Source: Clostridia bacterium (GTDB lineage: Bacteria; Bacillota_A; Clostridia; Christensenellales; CAG-138). From it: DNA of 11,157 nt. A model generated the notes under the pieces. That model was not told the DNA's origin and did no database searches. It worked only from the letters and a program-made list of their open reading frames with translations. The stretch is taken from assembly GCA_017394605.1 (NCBI GenBank), contig JAFPXU010000079.1, positions 1-11,157 of the forward strand, in the 5' to 3' direction. Both the position numbers and the translations under genes were made by a program. Numbering within the stretch: position 1 is the first letter of the stretch; the number at the start of each line of letters is the position of its first letter. Of the stretch, positions 7,264-11,157 are shown piece by piece.

Positions 7264-8094
7264 ATGTATAATACCAGGATCATATGTCTGGATCTTGACG
7301 GCACACTTCTGGACAGCAGAAAAAGAATAAGCGGGCGGAATCTGCGCGCTTTGCAGGCGGCGGCCGACGCAGGAATTGAAATCGTCCCCACCACGGGACG
7401 ATTTTACCTTGGCATCCCGGAACAGGTCCGGAATCTCCCGTTCATTCATTACGCCATCACGATCAACGGGGCATGCGTCAATGATATCCGGGGCGGAAAA
7501 GAGATCGTACGCATCGAGATCCCGGCGGATGAAGCCATTTCCATTATGGAACACTTCGACACGCTGGACGTCATGTACGACTGTTTTCTGGACTCCTGGG
7601 GCTACATGACCGTTTCCTGGCAGGAGCATCCTGAGGAGTATTCGCCGGACCCGGCGTACACCGACGTCTTCAAAAAACTCCGCAGTCCCGTTGCGGAACT
7701 GAAGGAATTCGTCCGGGCGTCCGGGAAGAACGTCCAGAAAGTGCAGTTCTGGTGCAGGGATCTCTCCATCCGGGACAGAGAACTGAAACTTCTCCCCGGA
7801 ATGTTTCCGGACGTTGCCGTATCCTCCGCGATCTATAACAACGTGGAAGTCAACAACGCGAACGCCCACAAGGGCGAAGCGCTCAGAAGGCTTTGCGAAT
7901 ATACCGGAACGGATCTCTCCGAAGTCATGGCGATCGGAGACGGGTCCAACGACCTCAGCATGCTTGAGGCGGCCGGAACGGCAGTCGCCATGGGCAACGC
8001 GGTCGCGCCTGTCCTCGCAGCGGCGGATATCGTAACGGATACCAACGATGCGGACGGCGTCGCGAAAGCGATCGAACAGATTTTAAATGGTTGA
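7264..8094 (+). CDS. Cof-type HAD-IIB family phosphatase
   Basis: A 276-residue haloacid dehalogenase hydrolase with all four motifs: motif I D10-L-D12-G-T (D10 nucleophile, D12 acid/base), motif II TTGR with T43/T44, motif III lysine K203, and motif IV G225-D-G-S-N-D230 with the magnesium-binding aspartates. The large insertion between motifs II and III is the C2 cap of the Cof subfamily. Such enzymes are Mg-dependent phosphatases of sugar phosphates, nucleotides or vitamins, often broad in range. It starts 18 bases after the kinase stop, and an SDR follows almost at once, so the three are probably cotranscribed. Only a weak ribosome binding site is visible; AGAGG at 7238-7242 is about 21 bases from the ATG, suggesting reinitiation. 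A phosphatase beside a sugar kinase could relieve sugar-phosphate stress or dephosphorylate a dead-end product (inference). Confidence 0.92.
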   Translation: MYNTRIICLDLDGTLLDSRKRISGRNLRALQAAADAGIEIVPTTGRFYLGIPEQVRNLPFIHYAITINGACVNDIRGGKEIVRIEIPADEAISIMEHFDTLDVMYDCFLDSWGYMTVSWQEHPEEYSPDPAYTDVFKKLRSPVAELKEFVRASGKNVQKVQFWCRDLSIRDRELKLLPGMFPDVAVSSAIYNNVEVNNANAHKGEALRRLCEYTGTDLSEVMAIGDGSNDLSMLEAAGTAVAMGNAVAPVLAAADIVTDTNDADGVAKAIEQILNG

Positions 8095-8112
8095 AAGGTG
8101 GTAAATTTGAAA

Positions 8113-8964
8113 ATGAAGCTTCCCATTCAGACGGATTTGAGCGGTAAAGTCGCGGTCGTAACAGGCGCCGGCGGCGTCCTCTGCGGCATGTTCTCGAAAG
8201 CGCTGGCGGCATCCGGCGCGAAGGTTGCCGTTCTCGACATCAACGAACCCGCAGCGATCAAGGTCGCGGACGAGATCGTCAGCGAAGGCGGCATCGCAAA
8301 GGCGTACAAGTGCAACGTGCTGGACGAAAAGGACGTGGACGCGTGCCACGAGCTCGTTCTGCGCGATCTCGGAAAGTGCGATATCCTGCTCAACGGCGCC
8401 GGCGGCAACAATCCTCGCGCCACGACGGATAAGGAATACCTCTATCCGGAGGATCTGGTGAACAACGATATCCGTACGTTCTACAATCTGGACGAGCACG
8501 GGATCGAGTTCGTTTTCAGTCTGAACTTCATGGGAACCCTGATCCCGACCAGAGTCTTTTCCAAAGACATGATCGGCCGCGAAGGATGCAACATCATGAA
8601 TGTTTCCTCCATGAACGCGTTCACGCCCCTGACCAAGATTCCCGCCTATTCCGCAGCTAAAGCCGCAGTTTCCAATTTCACGCAGTGGCTGGCGGTGCAT
8701 TTTTCAAAAGTCGGGATCCGTGTCAACGCGCTGGCACCCGGTTTCTTCCTGACCAATCAGACGCGTCCTCTCTATTTCCGTGAAGACGGAAGCGTGATTC
8801 CGCGTTACAACAAGATCATCGACGCCACTCCGATGGGACGTTTCGGCGAACCGGAGGAACTGATCGGCGGACTGCTGTTCCTGCTCAACAATGAGGCGGC
8901 TTCCTTCATCACGGGCACCGTTCTCACCATCGACGGCGGCTATAACTGCTACAGCGGCGTATAA
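8113..8964 (+). CDS. Short-chain dehydrogenase, D-mannonate/fructuronate oxidoreductase-like
   Basis: A classical SDR of about 283 residues. Numbered from the ATG at 8113: TGAGGVLCG cofactor loop at 17-25; D42 after the second strand, favouring NAD(H); NGAGG at 94-98; a Ser at 165/166; and the Y179-x3-K183 catalytic pair. The GGVLCG start, the GGNNPRATTD segment, the SMNAFTPLTKIPAYSAAKAAV stretch and the DGGYNCYSGV end closely recall the SDR-type D-mannonate oxidoreductases (the YjmF/UxuB type of Bacillus), which interconvert D-fructuronate and D-mannonate. The open frame begins with a GTG at 8098, but AGGTGG (8096-8101) overlaps it and fits the TTG at 8107 or ATG at 8113. It follows the HAD gene with minimal spacing. 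With the KdgK-like kinase it supports a hexuronate route; other keto-sugar-acid substrates are possible. Confidence 0.92.
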   Translation: MKLPIQTDLSGKVAVVTGAGGVLCGMFSKALAASGAKVAVLDINEPAAIKVADEIVSEGGIAKAYKCNVLDEKDVDACHELVLRDLGKCDILLNGAGGNNPRATTDKEYLYPEDLVNNDIRTFYNLDEHGIEFVFSLNFMGTLIPTRVFSKDMIGREGCNIMNVSSMNAFTPLTKIPAYSAAKAAVSNFTQWLAVHFSKVGIRVNALAPGFFLTNQTRPLYFREDGSVIPRYNKIIDATPMGRFGEPEELIGGLLFLLNNEAASFITGTVLTIDGGYNCYSGV

Positions 8965-9005
8965 CCAGAGTCACGAATCGTTCTGGACCGGCCTGTCCGC
9001 GTACG

Positions 9006-9033
9006 CGCGGGCAGGCGGTTATCCCTGCCCGCG
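9006..9033. other. GC-rich intergenic hairpin between the SDR and EamA genes
   Basis: A perfect 10-bp stem (9006-9015 with 9024-9033) encloses an 8-base loop in the 103-base gap. No T run follows on either strand, so it is not a standard intrinsic terminator. It may stabilise the upstream mRNA or slow transcription into the transporter gene. Confidence 0.55.
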
Positions 9034-9067
9034 AAATACCCATCACGCCAACAAAGAGGCTTCCGGT

Positions 9068-9970
9068 ATGACATCTTTCCGCAAGGGTACCCTGTACCTG
9101 CTGATCGCGTCCGTTATCTTCGGATTCAACGGTTTCTTCTCGAAATACTCCTACTCCTACGGAATGAATCCGGTCATGCTGGTCGCGGTCCGGAGCGCGT
9201 TCAGCATTGTCGCCCTCTTTCTGGTTCTACTCTTCAGACGCGAAAGGATCGTTCCGGCGCTTCGCCGCGGCCAGTGGGTCACCGTTATCATCATCTCGCT
9301 TCTGTACGCCGCGACCATGACGCTCTTTCTGGCATCCTTCGTGTATATGGATTCCGGGCTGTGCGTATCGGTTCAGTTCTGCTTCCCGGCCCTGATCCTG
9401 ATCATGGGCGCCCTCTTCTTCCACGACAAGGTAGTCCCGTCCGATGTCTTCTGCTTTTTCCTCTGCTTTGCGGGCATCGTCCTTCTGATCCTGCCCGGTC
9501 ACGTGTCGCTTACGGGCATTCTGATTGCTTTTCTTTCCGGGCTCTGCTTCGCGTGGTATTCGCTGCTTCTGGAAAAATGCCGCGTCTTCTCCTATATCAG
9601 CAAGCTCTCGCTCAGCCTCATCATCAATATCATCACGTTTATCGTGATCCTGCCGATCGCAGCGGCAACGGGAAACCTCACGCTCTCGCTTCCTTTTCCG
9701 GCCTACCTTCACGGATGCATTCTCGCGCTTAACAGCAGCGTGATCGCGGCGATCCTCTACCAGACCGGCGTCAACCTCATCAACGCGAAATACGCGTCGC
9801 TGCTTGTGACGGTCGAACTGGTGGTCGCGATCGTCGTAGGCATCGTCGTGTTCCATGAGAGCGTTATGCCGCTGACGATCACCGGAAGCGTATGCATCCT
9901 TCTGTCCGCCGTCTTCCTCGTGCTTTTCAAGGAAAACTTTCATTTTACGAAGCATCATCTCCGCCACTGA
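9068..9970 (+). CDS. EamA/DMT-family membrane transporter
   Basis: A 300-residue, highly hydrophobic protein with about ten membrane helices arranged as two EamA repeats (about 8-143 and 150-286). The first repeat starts with LLIASVIFGFNGFFSKY, the usual DMT first-helix pattern; the second ends with FHESVMPLTITGSVCILLSA, typical of the last pair of helices. The open frame extends upstream to 8891, but that part overlaps the SDR gene and is not hydrophobic. The ATG at 9068 has AAGAGG eight bases upstream and gives the standard family length. DMT proteins usually export or import metabolites such as amino acids or nucleotide sugars. It is the last gene before a terminator; the 103-base gap and hairpin leave open whether it belongs functionally to the sugar operon. 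Its substrate is unknown. Confidence 0.92.
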   Translation: MTSFRKGTLYLLIASVIFGFNGFFSKYSYSYGMNPVMLVAVRSAFSIVALFLVLLFRRERIVPALRRGQWVTVIIISLLYAATMTLFLASFVYMDSGLCVSVQFCFPALILIMGALFFHDKVVPSDVFCFFLCFAGIVLLILPGHVSLTGILIAFLSGLCFAWYSLLLEKCRVFSYISKLSLSLIINIITFIVILPIAAATGNLTLSLPFPAYLHGCILALNSSVIAAILYQTGVNLINAKYASLLVTVELVVAIVVGIVVFHESVMPLTITGSVCILLSAVFLVLFKENFHFTKHHLRH

Positions 9971-9992
9971 ACCGTTCTTAAAAATGATCTAT

Positions 9993-10027
9993 GGCGCTTC
10001 CGTAAAAATGGGGCGCTTTTTTTATAC
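9993..10027 (+). terminator. Intrinsic terminator after the EamA gene
   Basis: GCGC segments at about 9994-9997 and 10013-10016 pair and extend through G-U and G-C pairs (TTC with GGG), followed by a run of seven Ts ending at 10023. The stem is short, but the T run is strong and the site is 22 bases after the stop, just before an independent promoter. Confidence 0.65.
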
Positions 10028-10033
10028 AGGTAC

Positions 10034-10062
10034 TTGACAAATATATCGAAGTCCGATATAAC
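10034..10062 (+). promoter_or_regulatory. Near-consensus sigma-A promoter of the PadR unit
   Basis: TTGACA (10034-10039), a 17-base spacer and TATAAC (10057-10062) give an almost ideal promoter. Predicted transcription starts near 10069, about 40 bases before the PadR ATG. Inverted repeats overlap the -10 and the start site, so strong basal activity held down by a repressor is expected. Confidence 0.88.
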
Positions 10063-10099
10063 AATAGTATCGAGGCTCGATATATCGCAACGCGATAGT
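10042..10099 (+). promoter_or_regulatory. Three copies of a TATATCG-N5-CGATATA inverted repeat (probable PadR operators)
   Basis: Site 1 is perfect: TATATCG (10042-10048), 5-base spacer, CGATATA (10054-10060), overlapping the -10. Site 2 has AGTATCG (10066-10072), 5 bases, CGATATA (10078-10084), over the predicted start. Site 3 has TATATCG (10081-10087), 5 bases, CGATAGT (10093-10099). Sites 2 and 3 share four bases. Centres lie at 10051, 10075 and 10090. The half-site and spacer length are constant while the spacers differ in sequence, which is how dimer operators behave. Autoregulation by the PadR protein encoded next is the natural reading. Confidence 0.8.
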
Positions 10100-10110
10100 T
10101 TGGAGGAACC

Positions 10111-10434
10111 ATGGACGACAGAATCAAGCGGATCTACGTCCCGATGACCGAATCCGGTTTCTACATCCTGTTCTGTCTGCAGAAGCCGCAGCACGGCTAC
10201 GGAATCAGCCAGCAGGTCAAGAAACTGACAGGCGGCGCCGTTTCCATCGGCGCAGGAACGATGTACGGAACGCTTTCCAAAATGGAGACAGACGGTCTGA
10301 TCCGTCTTTTCGGGGAAGAAGAAAAGCGGAAGCTGTATCAGATCACGGAACTCGGCCGCGAAGTACTGGACACGGAGCTGAGAAGGATCGAAAGACTGTA
10401 CCGGAACAGCAAAGGAGAAAATATCGATGCGTAA
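10111..10434 (+). CDS. PadR family transcriptional regulator
   Basis: A 107-residue protein, the length of PadR subfamily-2 members. The winged-helix domain is visible: TESGFYILFCLQ (13-24), then HGYGI (28-32), then the recognition helix region SIGAGTMYGTLSKMETDGLI (45-64), and a wing rich in charged residues (GEEEKRKLYQIT, 68-79). The C-terminal helix (about 80-98) would dimerise. The ATG follows GGAGG by four bases. PadR proteins are usually repressors released by small molecules or stress and often control themselves and a membrane protein or exporter. The promoter in front carries three matching inverted repeats. The last codons overlap the DUF2812 gene by eight bases, so the two are translationally coupled. 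Confidence 0.95.
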   Translation: MDDRIKRIYVPMTESGFYILFCLQKPQHGYGISQQVKKLTGGAVSIGAGTMYGTLSKMETDGLIRLFGEEEKRKLYQITELGREVLDTELRRIERLYRNSKGENIDA

Positions 10435-10972
10435 AACATTTTATCGTTTCTTTACCATAGCCGATTATGAAGAGGAAGAAATCTGGCTCAGGGAGCAGCA
10501 CCGCAAGGGCTGGAAGCTCGTATCCATGACGCCGCCCTGTTTTTTTTCGTTCGAATCATGCGAACCGGAGGACGTCATTTACCGCCTGGATTACAAAAAC
10601 GCCCGCCAGACGGACGAGTATATGCAGATGGTCCGCGATTTCGGATGGGAATATGTTGATCAGTGCGTGGGATGGCTGTACTTTCGGAAACCGGCTGGAA
10701 CAGTGGAGGCGGAGGGTGAAGACGAGCTTTTCTCCGACAATCTGTCCCGCGTGGAAATGGTAGGCAGCATTGTCCGCACGAGGCTTCTGCCACTCGCGGT
10801 TATCTTCCTGTGCTGCGTGATCCCGAACCTTCTCAGGACCTTCAGCGGCGGAGCCGGTTTCGCCCGCGGATTCTTCAGCGCGCTTTTCTCGGTCCTGTTC
10901 GTCATCTATGTATATCTGATCGTATACTGCGGAATGAAGCTGAAAACGATCCGGGACAAATACCGGAACTGA
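10427..10972 (+). CDS. DUF2812 domain membrane protein
   Basis: A 181-residue protein with a soluble N-terminal DUF2812-like part (about 1-88) and two predicted membrane helices (about 118-137 and 148-169). The N-terminal part shows the aromatic pattern of the family: W20-L...GW (28-29), FSF (40-42), YRLDY (52-56), Y65, GWEY (73-76), GWLYF (82-86). The molecular function of the family is unknown. Members are often encoded directly after PadR regulators in Firmicutes, as here, with an 8-base overlap and the start inside the regulator's last codons, so both are controlled by the operator-covered promoter. A run of eight Ts at 10540-10547 lies inside the gene, encoding the CFF segment. A role in sensing or responding to membrane stress is only a guess. 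Confidence 0.88.
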   Translation: MRKTFYRFFTIADYEEEEIWLREQHRKGWKLVSMTPPCFFSFESCEPEDVIYRLDYKNARQTDEYMQMVRDFGWEYVDQCVGWLYFRKPAGTVEAEGEDELFSDNLSRVEMVGSIVRTRLLPLAVIFLCCVIPNLLRTFSGGAGFARGFFSALFSVLFVIYVYLIVYCGMKLKTIRDKYRN

Positions 10973-11009
10973 TTCCGGTCAATCCAGCTGAACATGCCGG
11001 ATCCGGCAT
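10962..11009 (+). other. Two short hairpins at and after the DUF2812 stop codon
   Basis: ACCGGAA (10962-10968) pairs with TTCCGGT (10973-10979), placing the TGA stop in the loop. A second element at 10994-11009 is a perfect 16-base palindrome. Neither has a T tract, so they probably act as 3' mRNA structures before the U-tailed hairpin further on. Confidence 0.45.
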
Positions 11010-11019
11010 AAATAATAAA

Positions 11020-11157
11020 GGGGCTGTCTCAAAAGCTACCAAAAAGAGCATTTGAGGCAGCTCTTTTCATTTGTCCCCAAGTTCAGGAATAATTCAACTG
11101 TATTGGTTTTGCCCGGAAAGAATTGATCATTCAAGTCTGGCCAATTTTCGGGTACAG
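11020..11157. mobile_element. Possible end of an insertion sequence or repeat running off the right edge
   Basis: From GGGGCTGTCTCAAAA (11020-11034) onward the sequence is more AT-rich than the genes to the left. The GGGGCTGTCTCAAAA start resembles terminal inverted repeats of some Firmicutes insertion sequences; this is from memory and could not be searched. A minus-strand frame is open from the right edge to a TAG at 11038-11036 (39 codons), which could be the 3' end of a gene outside the window. The opposite end is not in view, so this is tentative. Confidence 0.25.
11021..11067 (+). terminator. Terminator-like hairpin with an alternative fold
   Basis: GGGCTGTCTCAAA (11021-11033) pairs with 11051-11063 over 13 positions, including two G-U pairs, and is followed by TTTT. 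An alternative stem, AAAAGAGC (11042-11049) with GCTCTTTT (11060-11067), uses part of the same right arm, so the two folds exclude each other. It is well placed to end the PadR-DUF2812 transcript. The same sequence could be the end of an inserted element. Confidence 0.6.

Noticed and set aside
6868..7869. A 333-codon minus-strand frame opposite the kinase and HAD genes
   Set aside because: It spans two well-supported plus-strand genes with intact catalytic motifs and shows no family features itself.
8891..9067. N-terminal extension of the EamA frame
   Set aside because: It overlaps the end of the SDR gene, is not hydrophobic, includes a hairpin, and a good ribosome binding site supports the start at 9068.
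9227..9967. A 246-codon minus-strand frame opposite the EamA transporter
   Set aside because: Its extreme charge (Asp, Arg, Lys, His repeats) is the mirror of the hydrophobic codons of the transporter on the other strand.
1..11157. CRISPR arrays, tRNA or rRNA genes, phage or defence modules
   Set aside because: No regularly spaced repeats, no tRNA-like cloverleaf or rRNA sequence, and no nuclease, toxin or phage domains were seen on either strand.

Overview
The window looks like a chromosomal segment of a Clostridia-type Bacillota. The evidence is a lipoprotein sugar-binding protein with an Ala/Pro-rich linker, consensus-like sigma-A promoters (TTGACA/TATAAC), strong GGAGG ribosome binding sites, many U-tailed intrinsic terminators and a PadR-DUF2812 pair. 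The genes are moderately GC-rich by eye. No species can be named from the sequence alone.

Layout. (1) 1-390: the 3' end of a plus-strand iron-sulfur/flavin oxidoreductase gene, closed by a bidirectional terminator at about 411-441. (2) 466-5940: a minus-strand operon read from right to left. It encodes a sugar-binding lipoprotein, two MalF/MalG-type ABC permeases, a zinc-dependent medium-chain dehydrogenase and a Gfo/Idh/MocA oxidoreductase. A strong hairpin terminator separates the binding-protein gene from the permeases, and a weaker one separates the permeases from the dehydrogenases. (3) 5941-6177: a divergent promoter region. (4) 6178-9970: a plus-strand series of a PfkB-family sugar-acid kinase (KdgK-like), a Cof-type HAD phosphatase, an SDR close to the D-mannonate/fructuronate oxidoreductases, and an EamA/DMT transporter, ending in a terminator. 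(5) 10034-10972: a separate unit with a near-perfect promoter overlapped by three copies of one inverted repeat, driving a PadR-family repressor and an overlapping DUF2812 membrane protein. (6) 10973-11157: hairpins and a terminator-like repeat that may mark the edge of a mobile element.

The two divergent arms (2 and 4) read as one carbohydrate uptake and catabolism locus. A sugar, uronate or polyol would enter through the ABC transporter, be oxidised or reduced by the three dehydrogenases, and be phosphorylated by a KDG-kinase-like enzyme. The SDR plus KdgK-like kinase points to a hexuronate/aldonate route (fructuronate to mannonate to KDG to KDPG), but no dehydratase, aldolase, transporter ATPase or dedicated regulator lies in the window, so the substrate is inferred. 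I see no clearly new system. The most distinctive items are the triple PadR-type operator, the kinase-phosphatase pairing, the terminators placed inside the transport operon, and the possible element end at the right edge.
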